DNA from: Anaeramoeba flamelloides
Lineage: Eukaryota > Metamonada > Anaeramoebidae
Direction of reading: 5' to 3'
DNA: 64,000 nt
Assembly: GCA_027625915.1 (NCBI GenBank)
Contig: JANTQA010000057.1
Coordinates: 3,224,001 to 3,288,000, forward strand
Below the pieces are notes generated by a model that did no database searches, had not been told where the DNA came from, and worked only from the letters and a program-made list of their open reading frames with translations. The position numbers and the translations under genes are program-made. Of the stretch, positions 33,901-45,191 are shown piece by piece (position 1 is the first letter of the stretch; the number at the start of each line of letters is the position of its first letter).

Positions 33901-36900
33901 TTCATTTTTGAACCAATTTCTTAACTTTTGTTGAGAATTTTTTTTTTCTAACCAAAATTTTTTTTGATCTTTTAAAAAATAGTTATAAACCCCATTCGAA
34001 AATTTTTGGACACACCTAAAATCAAAAATAGACAAAAAAAAAAATATCTCAATTTATTGTATTTTCGGATTTATTGTTAAGAACTAAGTGTTGGACACTT
34101 GTTCTGGTAAAGAGAGAATTGTGAAGTGACTAAATTTGTGTCTCATAATTCAAAGAACTTCTAAAATAGACCCAGTCATTAGAAGAATTTTAAACTCAAT
34201 TTTTTTTTGCTAAAATATCAATTTATTTTATTTTTCCAAACCTAATATTAAACCAAATTTGAGTTACTCATTATTAATGTTTTTTTAGTAAGTTATCATT
34301 TTTATTCAAATAAAAGAAAAAAAATTATAAAACCCAAAAACTAAAAATCTTTTTGTTCCAAAATAATGAAACGAGTGGAACAACAAAAAATTTGTATTGG
34401 TAAATTTGTTGAAATTTCACCAACAATTATTGACAAACCAAATGATAAGATACCATCAACCAATTGTATGCCCATTTTCTTTTTATTAAAATTCAATATT
34501 AACTTTCTATCAATCATTGTAAAAAAATACTTCCAGATTGAACGAAACAGATTATATTACTGTAAAAAATATAAATGAAAAGAATACAAAAAAGACAAAA
34601 AAAAATGAAAAAATAGTTTGTAAGATTAATATGATTTAAAAATTGAATGTAAAGTGTAGTATTGTTATTCTTTCTATTGTTTTGTCTGTTTCCACTTTTT
34701 TGGAATTTAGTTTACTTATAGAAATCATTAAAAAAAACAAATAATTTATCCTATTTTTATTTAAATTAAAATCTAAAATTGTTCTTTGGAAAATTAAAGT
34801 TAGTTTTTTCTTTTTTTTTATAACTTTTATTTGAAAATCTTTTTTTTTGTGTTTTTTTCAATTTTGATGAAATATTGACTTTATATTTTTCAAAAAATAT
34901 TGTTGTTAAAATTAAGTTTAACTTTTAGATATATTAAGTATGTATAAAAGAAATTTTTTATTTAATTAATGAGAGTTTAAACAGATATATTGTTATTTCT
35001 TAAATAATTTTTTCAATTAAGTAGATACAAATAAATTTCCACATAATGGTCATTGCAAAAATAAATTTATTTTTTGTTATTATTCTATTTTATTGAGTTT
35101 CTTTTTATTTTTTAGAAGGAGGGGGGGGTAAAATGATAATTTGATTAAATGTAAAATATAAACTAATTACAGATACACAATAAGTCATAAATCTTTATTA
35201 ATTATTATCAAGCATTAATATAAAGTTAAAATGAATTTTATATTTAAAAATGGGTCGGGGAAATGCCTTAAATATACAGTACAGCCCAAGACTTTAAAAC
35301 TCAGATTTTTTTTTTTTTTCAACTGCAAGATATTGAAAGAGGGGATTAGTGAATTATTAAGGCAAATAATATTTTTGAAAAAATGTTCTCATGTTAATCA
35401 TTATGGTGTTGAAACTCTAAAAAAAAAAAAAAAAGAAAGAAAGAGACTTTATTTTATAATTGTTTGAAAGTTCAACTTTAAATTACGATCTTTTTTAAAA
35501 CAACAAAAATACTAAAATATTTCCAAAAAAGTGGGTAATTATTTTTTACATTTCATAAAAAATTTATCTTTGTTAGGTGTATCTATTCATAAATTGGCAA
35601 TACCAAATTAAGTGAAATATTAATACTGATCGAATCAACACCCACTGTATTTATTTCAAAATATATTGATTGAAATATTTCCAAAATAAAAAAAAAAAAA
35701 AAAAAAAACACTTTTTTTGGAGAAAAAAATACAAGTCCAATTCCAATAAAAAAAATTTGCAATATGACAAGGATACAAATATTTTTTTAAACAATTAAAA
35801 TATAGTTTTAAGTTTTCCATTCTCGGAGATTTTGTTGAGTTTAAACCTCTTAGGAAAGTATTTTTTGGATCAAAAATAAAAATATAAACCAATTTTCACC
35901 CTTTAAAAAGATCACACAAAATCAAGATCAGAAAATTTAAAATAGCTTTAAATTTATGTAATGGCATACTAACAAACAAATTGAATTATTATTAACGATC
36001 AATAAATGGTTGTTAATGATTTTGGAAATTTAAATGGTTATATCAGGTTATCGTTTTATAACGATATTTTAAAATAAATTTGCCCCTATTTTTGGAAATG
36101 CTGTATACTGATAAATTCTAATAAATTTCAAAATATTTTTAGTTCAATTTCCATTTTTATAAATCTTCGAATTGTTTCTTATCAAACATTCCCTGACAAA
36201 GAATATTTTGAAGAGCAACTAATTTTACAGAGTTTCCCAACTTGAGTCATAAAATTCTTTATTCAAAGTTTGAGTATAAAAAATTTCAAAAAGGATAATC
36301 AAGTAAAAATTTCCAAACATAAATTGTAATTTGTCAGTATGTTGAAAAATCAATGGAACAAAGTGTTCATTCATCTTTCCAAAAAAAGGTGTAAAAGATC
36401 TTTGGCAAAATACACAATCTTTAATCTATTAAACCCACTTGTTGTATTTTGAATTAACCTTTTTAGAGCTGGGGAATTTGATAATTTCTGTAATTTTTTT
36501 TTTTTTTTTTTTTTTAATCCAGAATAATGAAAATTGAGTAAAATTTATTTTTAGATTAACAGTAAATCCTTTTTTTGTATTTTGAAACTTTTTTTGCAAA
36601 CGAGTGCCAATTTTTTAAGCATTTTCAAATATTTTTCATCAAGGACTGGAATTATTCAAAGAATATTGTTTTTTTTTAAAAATTAAAGTGAATTTTCTCA
36701 TACCTTTGACCAAGAAATATCCAAAATGTCTAATTCGTGACCCAAAAAATTTTTCCAGGGAACAGGATCCAATAAGGGAATTTCGTTTGAGACAGATTTT
36801 TCAAAACTATATTGTTGCTGTTTTTTTTTTAAAGAATTAATCTGTTTCTTGTTTTGATCAGATTTCATTTGCGTTTTAATTTGCATACACTTCTCTGTGG

Positions 36901-37804
36901 ATTTCTTCATAACATTAATCTGGTGTTCAGATCGTTCCTTGTCTGTTTCTAAAACTCTCCAAATCCTTAAAACTGTATCTTGCCCTGCTGTTGCAAGATA
37001 TTTGCCAGAAGGGGAGAATTCTAAAGCCCAAATTGTGTTTGCATGGTCATCCAGAAACTGAATGCAATCCAATGCAGTAAATTCTGATTTTGTTTTTTCA
37101 TGACAAACGGAAAACATTCTATTGAGTGGCACAGAACGTTTTTTATGTCTATTTTCAAGTCTTTTCATTTCCTTTTCTTTTTCTTTTTTCTTCTGTTTTT
37201 CTTTGTTTTTTAAGATTTTTTTTTTCGTTTTTGTTTTTGTTTTTGTTTTTGTATTTGTTTTTGGAATTTTTGTTTTTGATTGGGGGTCTGATCTACTTTT
37301 TGACCCAGAAACAGAGTTCCTTTTTAAAAGTTTCGGATCTACGCCCTTTTCAACTTTTTGATCAAGCTCTTCAAATAAGATTAATTCCCCAGTATCAATA
37401 TTTTTAATATAAATTTTTTGTGGTTCATTTTTAATCTCTTCTTTTGTTACTTGATTCTCATTGGCATTATTGGTATTTGTTTCACCGTCAGAGTGTGTCT
37501 TTGTGTTGTTGGTTAAAGTTGAATTTGTTTCTGTTGATATTTCTTTTTCCTTTTCCTTTTCCTTTTCTTTTTCTTTTTCTTTTTCTTTTTCCTTTTCCTT
37601 TTCTTTTTTGTTTTCGTTTTCGTTTTCGTTTTCGTTTTCCTTTTCTGTTTTGATTTCGTTTTCATTTTGGAATTCTTTTTTTGATTTTTTTTTTTCATTT
37701 TCATCTTCGCTTTCGCTGTTATTGTGCTTTTCATCACTTTTTATTTCATTTGAAATTTCATTAGCTGACTTTTTAGACTCATTTGTGATTTCAGTTGATG
37801 ACAT
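30956..37804 (-). CDS. WDR44-like WD40 protein, three exons, 803 aa
   Basis: Exon 1 is 37804-36704, exon 2 is 32501-31969 and exon 3 is 31733-30956, 804 codons in all including TAA. Introns start GTATGAG and GTAATT and end TTAG and ATAG; phases match. From MSSTEITNESKKSANE the first ~250 residues are charged low complexity (a KEKEKE tract, then TKTKTKTK). The WD40 part follows: HANTIWALEFSPSGKYLATA with GQDTVLRIW; LGHELDILDISWSK; LILTASSDKTARLW; VTFVEFSPSNPENFYTGNL; HVKSKRGKNKKGKQITNIQY; ILVTSNDSRIRLYDID; ILCGSEDGNIYFW; and a closing IITTDERGCIRIL. The SWSK, ..SKRGKNKKGK.. and TSNDSRIRLYD segments are distinctive of WDR44 (rabphilin-11). In animals that protein binds Rab11-GTP on recycling endosomes. 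A second Lys/Glu-rich insert (residues ~600-740) interrupts the last blades. ATG at 37804 is preferred to one 150 bp upstream, whose extension is Phe-rich. Confidence 0.85.
32883..33830. mobile_element. DNA element E, copy 2 (948 bp)
   Basis: Direct repeat of 1351-2301. The right end is best preserved: AATTTAATAGAGACTAGTCC, complementary to the left end TTAAAGGGTTAGTCTCGATT. The minus strand keeps KKAKPCCVCGRPTKNSLKNK. Inserted in the WDR44-like intron in the orientation opposite to transcription. Confidence 0.65.
33986..34714. mobile_element. DNA element G, copy 1 (729 bp)
   Basis: Ends TAAACCCCATTCGAAAATTT and, complemented at the right, TAAACTAAATTCCAAAAAAG; TA at both borders. The middle (34366-34580) is the best conserved part among copies and gives KRVEQQKICIGKFVEISPTI in this copy only, so it is probably not coding now. 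Confidence 0.65.
35636..36103. repeat. collinear duplication, block 1 (partner 56862-57320)
   Basis: Shared order: TATTTCCAAAA, poly-A, AACACTTTTTTTG, TTTTTTTAAACAAT, TTGGCAATTTT-like, AACAAACAAATTGAATTATT and TTTTAAAATAA. Overall about 70-75% by eye, with many small indels. Copy 1 is interrupted at its right edge by MITE D copy 1. Confidence 0.65.
36106..36339. mobile_element. MITE family D, copy 1 (234 bp)
   Basis: Ends TACTGATAAATTCTAATAAA and, complemented, TACTGACAAATTACAATTTA, inside TA borders. Inner arms include TTTTAGTTCAATTTCC. In the large WDR44-like intron. Confidence 0.7.
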
Positions 37805-37957
37805 GAAAAAACAAAAAGATAAGAATAAGTTTAAAAAATGAATCAATTTGGAAAAAAAGTTTTGGAACATTTCTTGGAAAAAAAATTTGCAAATGGAAAA
37901 AAATATCCAATTAATTTTAATAGTGAAAGTGTTGTTAAAATTCTGATTTTCCAATAT

Positions 37958-38640
37958 TTTTTACTTCTTTTTTTTCTTCATTTAAAAAACAAATAACAAG
38001 TCCAAAAATTAGATTGCTTATAAAAAATTCAGAAATATAATTCAAAAGATCAAATAAAACCACAATTTTAAGAAGTTCAATTTTCGCAAATTTGTTTTCT
38101 AATTGTTAACAGAAGTTCAATAGATTTTTTTTGGGGTTTTTTGTTGCTACTGATAAATTCAAATAAATATCATAATATTTTTACTTCATTATCCATTGTA
38201 TGAATTTTTTTACACAAGCTTTGAAGAAAGCATTTTATTCTTTTTAATGTTAAAAAACCATGTAAAATTGGTTGTACTTCAAAAGGCACTTTCTCTCGAG
38301 TTGTTTTGAAAGTTGAGATATGAGATTACAAAATGGGAAATTGAACTAAAAATTATATTAAACATATTTGAATTTATCAGTATAGTTTTTCTATTCACTT
38401 GAAATTGGTTTTAAGATTTTAATTTTTTGTTGTTAATCCAATTTATGCAGTTAAACTTTCAGATACATTAATGATAAGTGAACAATAAATACAAAGAATA
38501 TATATTTCAAAAACTTTTTATTTTGCTAACATATTACAATTAAAAAAGATTTGAAAATACTTTTCTAAATGTTAACTAATATCTTTTAACATAGATTGAC
38601 AAATATTTTTTTTAAGGACGTTTCTCTAAATAAAACATAC
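37958..38640. repeat. collinear duplication, block 2 (partner 57476-57905)
   Basis: Shared order: TTACTTCTTTTTT, AACAAATCCAAAAATTAGA (copy 1 has AACAAGTCC), GTTCAATTT, TTTTTTGTTGC, CTATTCATTTGAAATTG, GATAAGTGAAAAATAA and TTTTAACAT. Copy 1 carries MITE D copy 2; the partner has the uninterrupted site. Confidence 0.7.
38148..38382. mobile_element. MITE family D, copy 2 (235 bp), with an empty site at 57667
   Basis: Ends TACTGATAAATTCAAATAAA and its near-exact inverse ..TTTGAATTTATCAGTA. The left flank TTTTTTGTTGC and right flank TTTTTCTATTCACTTGAAATTG are found together in the partner block as GTTGCTAGG..CCTATTCATTTGAAATTG, which supports TA duplication. Confidence 0.8.
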
Positions 38641-38866
38641 TGTTAATTGTAAAATAAAAGGATCAAAATTTTCATTTAGCTTTCCACAAAATAATCACAT
38701 TCTCAAGTCTAATAACAAATCATCAAAAGAAGACAATTCTAAAAAGGTAAATTAAAAATTTATGATGATTTTGAGAATTAAAAATTTGAAGTTGTATGAT
38801 TTATTAAAATCTTTTTTTGGAAAGCTGAATGAAAATTTTATTCCCTTTATTCGACAACAAATAGTA
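38638..38866. mobile_element. MITE family C, copy 1 (229 bp)
   Basis: Ends TACTGTTAATTGTAAAATAA and, complemented, TACTATTTGTTGTCGAATAA; both continue into AAAATTTTCATTTAGCTTTCC-type sequence. TA borders. Outer TACT(G/A) is shared with family D. Confidence 0.75.
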
Positions 38867-39825
38867 AGTAATATAATTTTCTTCTCATTTGACTTTTTTT
38901 TATTTTGAGATCTTGTAAAATATATTTTTTATTATAATTTTCGTCAAAATATATTTTTTAATTTGGTTCTTTATGGGATTAGTAACTCTTAGTTATTTTT
39001 TTCCCCAAAAATAATAGAATACTTATTTACATTAGGATACAATTGAACTTGATAAATAACACATAAATCAACTTAAGAATAATGGATTATTGTTTTTACC
39101 CCATATTATTTTTTACAATTAATTTTTAGTAAAAGACTCTAATAACTTTTTTGTTTGAATTTTTCGAAATTGAAAGAGAAAAAGAAAAAGATTTGCAAAA
39201 AATTTTTATTTTGAAGAATAACTCACTTTTCGTAATATTGTATGGGTTTGTATTGAGAAATAAAATTTAAATTGTAATCTTACTTTAAAAATATATGAAA
39301 AATAAATCAAAAATTGAATACTTCAAGATCTGAAAAAAATATATTCATATTTTGTTTTCAATCATATCTAAAGAATTCATTGAAATCTCAAAAAGCAAGT
39401 AATGTGATATATTTCATCAATTATTTATTCTATAAGCAATTAACAAATAAAAAAAATAAGGTACTCAGTTCTTATAATATTTTTTATTTTTATTTTTTTT
39501 ATACCGTTTTTAATTGGGAGTTGTTTTTATTTATGGATAAATATTAAAAAAAATTAGAGAAATTATAATAAAACCATTTTTTAATTTAAAATCTTTTAAT
39601 TATTTTTAAATTACCGAATAATTAAGGGTTTTTTTATTATTATTCCGAAATAATCAAATAAAATGAATTTTTTTTTATTTTAATTTTGAATTTTTTAAGT
39701 TTTCAAAAAATATTGTGGGATATGGTTTAACTTTATTGTTTATCTCGTATTTTTTTATTAAACAAAAAGAAAATTGTTATTTAAAATTAAAGTTTAATTA
39801 AGAAATTTTATATATAAGCTATTTC

Positions 39826-40640
39826 AAAAAAAGTGGTGCAAATTTATTGAAGAAATATCTTTATTAAACTCAAAATTCATAAAACACATCAAATATTTTA
39901 GATCATTAACAACCATTAACCGGTTTTTAATAATAATTCAATTTTTTATTTTTAGTATTGTATTACCTAAATAAAAGATATTAAATTCACTGATCTCAAT
40001 TTAATCATGTACAGTCAGTTCCACTTTTAAGGCACAAACTTTCAACGAAATTTAAGGCACAATAAAAGTCTCAAATTAAGGCACAAAATTCAGATTCTAG
40101 TAAAAATAAATTGTAAAAAAAAAAATTACAAATTTTATGTCTTAATTTGAGATTTTTATGTGCCTTAAATTTTGTTTAAAGTTTGTACCTTAAAAGTGGA
40201 ACTGGCTGTATGATATAGGGGTGAAAATTGTTATTGATTATTTTCTTTTTGATTTAAAAAATTATATTCATAACTTTTTCGATGTTGATAAAGCTTCCAA
40301 TCGAATAGATTAGTATATAATTGAATTATATTGTATAAATTATCAGTCTTAATCTATTCACTCTTATTTTTTTATTGAAATGTAACCAACTTTGTTTTCT
40401 GTATAAAAACAGTTCTATTTTTTTTTTCTTTTTTTTTTTTACATTTTTTGAAAATATTTCAATGTACATATTTTGAAGTAAATACCTTAAACATTAATTC
40501 AATGGATATTAATATTTAACTTAGTTTCGTATTTTGAATTAAAAAATAGAACCACTGAAATAATTGATTTTTTATGAAATTTAAACAAATCCCATTTTCA
40601 AAGTCAAAAAAAAACTTATATATCCCTTACCACCCCGGAT
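39826..40640. repeat. collinear duplication, block 3 (partner 62380-62985)
   Basis: Shared order: AAAGTGG(T/G)GCAAATTTATT, ATCATTAAC, AATAATTCAATTTTTT, TTAGTATTG, AATAAAAGATATT, TTTTTTGAAAATATTTCAA and ATTTTGAA(G/A)(T/C)AAATAC. Copy 1 contains MITE A copy 6; the partner does not. Confidence 0.75.
40010..40210. mobile_element. MITE family A, copy 6
   Basis: A 201-bp palindrome, TACAGTCAGTTCCACTTTTA to its inverse, with TA on both sides. The clearest view of the internal motif: AAGGCACAA three times per arm, 25 and 24 bp apart. Absent from the equivalent place near 62555. Confidence 0.9.
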
Positions 40641-43419
40641 TTGCCTAAATTTCATCAAGTTTTTTAAAAAAGATTTAAAATGAAATTGAAGTACTAATAT
40701 CTTTATTTTATTTTTCTTTAATCCAGATTTTAATTATAATAATAAGTAAAAATAGTTCAAAGGTAAACTAGTTATTTTATTGATTTTTTTTAAAAAAATT
40801 GGAAAAAAAAATAATAATAATTCATTTTTTTATTTTTTTTAAAAGATTTTTTATTCTTATTTTAATTTTTTAAATCAGAAATTTTATTACAATAATAGTA
40901 ATTCAAAACTCAATAAATTGATTTATTAATAATAAAAATCAAACAAAGTTGTTAATTTTATAATAAAAAAATAAATAAAAAACTATATTACTGAAAACAT
41001 TTCATTTTTTTTTTTTAAGAAAATATTTCAATAAATATTAAACCAAGAGAAAAATAAAAATTCGTTTATTTAGGAAAAAATTAAAAATTTAAACTGAATA
41101 ATTTTCTTAAAATTTCAATTTAAGCAATAAAAAATACTTGACAAAACAAAAACAAAATGTAAAAGAATTTCATTTATTAAATTGGAATTAAACAAATAAT
41201 TTTTTTAATAGATAAAGTAATCAACCCTAAAATTAAATAAAAAATATAAAATAACTTTTAAATATTATTCAAAGATAATAAAATAATCTTCGAAACCAAT
41301 TTTTTTTTTTTTGAATTTTGTTATTAGTAAAAAATTGAATAAAATATTTGTGAAATTTGAAATTTTCCTTTCTAAATTAATCCAGATCTTGGGAAATAAG
41401 TTCTGAGATATGGTCTATAATTCAATAATATTGTTTATTTTATGTCTAGATTTTAAAAAGTCAAAAATTAAAAAATATTAAAATTAAAAAAAAATCAATT
41501 ATTAATCTGACTCGAACTATTGTCCAAATTAGATAAATTTGAAAAATATTTGTGATGAAAAAAAATCACAAATTTTACAATGAAAAAAAATATTTTTTTT
41601 TTAAATTTAATTTATATTTTTTTTATTATTTTTAAATTATTAAGAATCAAAAAATATTATATTGTTATTGAATAATAATCAATAGATGAAAAAAATTTTT
41701 ATATGATGTCAAAATAACTTTTGTAATAAATAAATTATTTAATCAAGTATTTTAGGCAATATTGGGGTGCAAAAGAACCCAAAAAAAATTCCAGTAAAAT
41801 TTGATGTGTTTTATTTATTAAAACTAAGAGGTTTTTGATGTGTAGACAAAATTTTCGTAAAAAAAAAAAAATAATTTTTTTTGACAAAATTTGGAAGAAA
41901 CAATAATTAAATCACAATCACCAAAAAAAATTCATCAAAGGTTGAAAATTTTTTTTATTCAAGTTATTTTTTTATTGTAAGTAACTATACAATTTTTAAT
42001 GATAAAATTTTCTTTCTAAGATAATTTTTTAAATTCTATATCTTATAATCTTTTGATAACATTCCAAGTTAAAGATTTTGTTTGAAAGGTAATTAGTATA
42101 TTTGGGGTGCTAAGTGGTATATATATATAATCAATAACTTAACCACTTTTTAACAAATGGAAAAAATAATCAAAAAATTATTTTTTAACTGTTCAAACAT
42201 ATTTAATCTTTCATTTAATTATCAAAAAAAATAGTTTATACCATTATAATTTCTTAAAACTAACTTTTTTAAAAATCCAAGACAATTATCATTAAGTAAA
42301 ATTAAAAAATAGTTAGGAAAAAAGAATAAAAAAAAGAAAATGTGTTAATAAAATTATTTTTTACCAATTTCGAAAGAAATAATATCAAGATAAACCCCAT
42401 TCCAAAAATTTATACATACCCCAAAATCAAAAATAGGTAAAAAAAAACCCAATTTATAATATTTTTCCAAAGTAATAAAAAAAACCACCTTTAATTTAAC
42501 CAGTATTAATGTTTTTAACAGTAATCATTTTTATCCAACTAAAAGAAAAAATAAATAAAACCAAAAAAAAAAATTGGTATGTCCAAAATGATTAAATGAG
42601 CTGGAAAAAAAAGGTATTGGTGAATTTGTTAAAATTTTACCAAAAATTATTGATCGATCAAATGTAAAGAATCCATCATCCGATTGTAGGTAATTTTTCT
42701 ACATAATAAAATCAACATTAACCATTTATCAACCATTGAAAAAAAAAGTTCAGATCTAATGAAACAGATTACGTAACTGGAAAAAAGGAAATGAAAACAA
42801 AAAAAAAAGATAAAAAATGAAATAATTTGTAAAATCAAAATAATTTCCAAATTGAATGTAAATTGTGGTATTGTTATTCTGTCAACTGTTTAAACCGTGT
42901 CCAAATTTTTGGAATTTAGTTTATATATCCATATATACATACCTATATATATATATATATATATAGTTAATAAACTTAGTCAAAAATTATGAAATTTTTG
43001 TTATTTACTATTTTATTGAATATATTTAAATAATCACAAAATCAAAAAAAAAAAAAAAAAAAAAAAAAAATGAGAATAGTTCGTTTATCAAAGAAATATC
43101 AAATTATTTAAATTTCAATTAAAATTATTATTGGATGTTTTTAAGTTTTTTTTTTTTTTGAATAAAGCGCAAATCAAGAATAATTCCAAAAAAAAAAAAA
43201 AAAAAAAAAAAAAACAAGAAAAGTTTCGTAAAAGACAATTAATCAAAGATAATAAATTAATTGTGAGTAAATCAAACCAAAATAATTGTTTTTTGATAAT
43301 TCAAAATAAATCTCGAATGTTTTTAGGATAAGTACTCAGATATATTTGAGAATTTTAGGATAATTCAACAATTTATTTATTTATTTTTTTTTTTTTTTTA
43401 TTTGTTTATTTAATAATAT
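40641..43419. other. AT-rich spacer
   Basis: Contains element G copy 2, a TA microsatellite (about 42944-42965) and two long A runs (43043-43070 and 43190-43214). No coding signal; the frame at 43131-43331 spans an A run. Confidence 0.5.
42391..42923. mobile_element. DNA element G, copy 2 (533 bp)
   Basis: Ends TAAACCCCATTCCAAAAATT and, complemented, TAAACTAAATTCCAAAAATT; then GGACACGG. TA borders. The middle matches 34366-34700 and the inverse of 49880-50200. Confidence 0.75.
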
Positions 43420-44050
43420 TTAATTTTTTTCTTCACCATCAGATTCAATTTGTTTGGATTGCTCGTCGAGCATATCTACAATGTCTTGTTCTTTCTCGTT
43501 TGCTGTGGTATTTTTTTCTTCTGCTTCTTCGTTTTTTTGATCTGATTTTTCTTCTGGGGGTGAATTTAAATCAGAATTAATTGAGCTGCTGCTTGTAATT
43601 TCACTTGATGAGCTAGATTTTGAATTTTCAGAGTTCTCAGAATTGTCAGAAGATAAGTCATCTCTTTCTACGTCTTTTACTCCATAAACGTTTTCTTTTT
43701 TTTTTGAGCCAGTATTTGATCCAGAAATTTCTTGATAATTGTCACGTTGTTTTTTTGATGATGAAAAGTTTAAAAAGATCACGAAAAAGAACTTTTGAAA
43801 ATCAGATTTAATTCAATTTAGTCCAATTCAATTTATTTTAGTTTTGGTATTTGTGTTTTTTTGTTTTTTATTTATGTTATTTTGTTTATTGTTGAATGGT
43901 TGTTTGTGTTTTTTTTGTTTTATTTTTGTGATAGCAGATGAAATGGGAAAAGAAAAAGAAAAAAAAAAAGTAAAAAGGTTTAGGGATTGAAACAACGAAA
44001 ACTGGGGTTTTGTTTTTACAAAAAAGAAGGAAAATGAAACAAAGAATTCC

Positions 44051-44084
<34 letters not shown>

Positions 44085-44816
44085 ACTCAACTAAAAAATT
44101 TTAATAGCTTTGAACAAGAAGAAAAATTAAAAATTCCAATACTTGATTCCTGGAATTTGTCTTAACAAATAGTCCTCTTTTTCAATATCAAAATTTTGAA
44201 TTTGTTTTAAAAACAGTCGTTTGCTTAATTTTAAAAAAATATTTTGCAACTCAAAAGCCTTATTTTGTTCGGAATTAGAAAAAAGAATAAATAAGAAAAA
44301 AGAAAAAAAAAAAAAAAAGAAGAAAAAAAAATAAATTACAAGAATTATAGCTTGGAGTATTGTTCCAGTTGTGTATGGTAAGATACCATCAAAACAGTCT
44401 TGCCCAACAGATCTAGATATGTGGCAAGGTCTCCATAAATCGCTAACTCTCGACATGTTGATAACAAGAGCGATCACAATCACATAAAGGCTCATTGTGT
44501 CTCCCTTTTGGGTTACTTTATTCGTAACAATTGCAATAAATCTTCCAAAAGAAAGGATAAATGTTAAAATAGAGCCAAATGTAGCAAGTTTAATTGGTTC
44601 ATTTACAGAGCTATGGTAACTGCCTAACCCACTAATCGTAATGATCCAAAAGATCTAAATATTTTAAAAAGGTTATTGGAAATCGAGACAGATAAATTTT
44701 AAAAATCCAGAAGGAAAAAAAAAAAAAGAAAAAAAGGAAGGTAAAAGGTGTTTTTTATTTACACAATTTAAAATATGTAGACCCAATTCAACTTTGTGTT
44801 TTAATTCTAAAATCAT
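43420..44816 (-). CDS. four-helix membrane protein with acidic Ser-rich tail, three exons, 246 aa
   Basis: Exons are 44816-44763 (MILELKHKVELGLHILNC), 44654-44340 and 43791-43420; introns of 108 and 548 bp start GTAAAT and GTAATT, end TTTAG and AAAAG, all phase 0. Summed coding length is 247 codons with TAA. Hydrophobic segments: VELGLHILNCIFWIITISGL, LATFGSILTFILSFGRFIAI, SLYVIVIALVINMSRV, and a fourth split by the second intron, GTILQAIIL joined to FFFVIFLNF. That the two exons together make one complete helix supports the splice. Between helices 3 and 4 is a loop with two Cys (PCHISRSVGQDCFDG), the layout of MARVEL-like tetraspan proteins, though no sequence match proves the family. The tail of ~110 residues is Ser/Glu/Asp-rich (SENSENSKSSSSSEITSSSS) and probably cytoplasmic. 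The short first exon is the least certain part. Confidence 0.55.
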
Positions 44817-45191
44817 TTTTAGTTGTAGTAATAAATTACAAGAAAAAAGAAAGAAAAAATGAATAATAAATAGTCAAAAAAAAGCGTAATACTTTTCAAA
44901 GTCACAATCGTTTTGATTCATTCAAATTTGGGTTGTTTTCTATTTGGTGTTAAAAGATCAACACATTTTTAACTTTGTTTTTACTTGGGTAATTACTAAT
45001 ATTTGTAATTATAAGATGAATAAAAGAAAAGCAGATATCATTTTTTTCAATTCTCTTAGAGTATTTCATTTCGGATTCTTTAATTTTTACAATCACTTGA
45101 AGTTCAAAATAGATTATCTTGTATTAGGAAGTGGCGAATTGGCATACTTGTTTTTTCGTGGATCGATCTTGGGCTTGGTATAGATTTTTAA

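Larger units (their letters stand above)
32502..36703 (-). other. 4.2-kb intron 1 of the WDR44-like gene, filled with repeats
   Basis: Donor GTATGAG at 36703, acceptor TTAG at 32502-32505, phase 0, joining ..DISWSK to HDPDLIL. It contains element E copy 2, element G copy 1, part of the collinear duplication and MITE D copy 1, so at least 2.4 kb of it is repeated sequence. The other introns found in this window range from 43 bp to about 1.3 kb. Confidence 0.8.
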
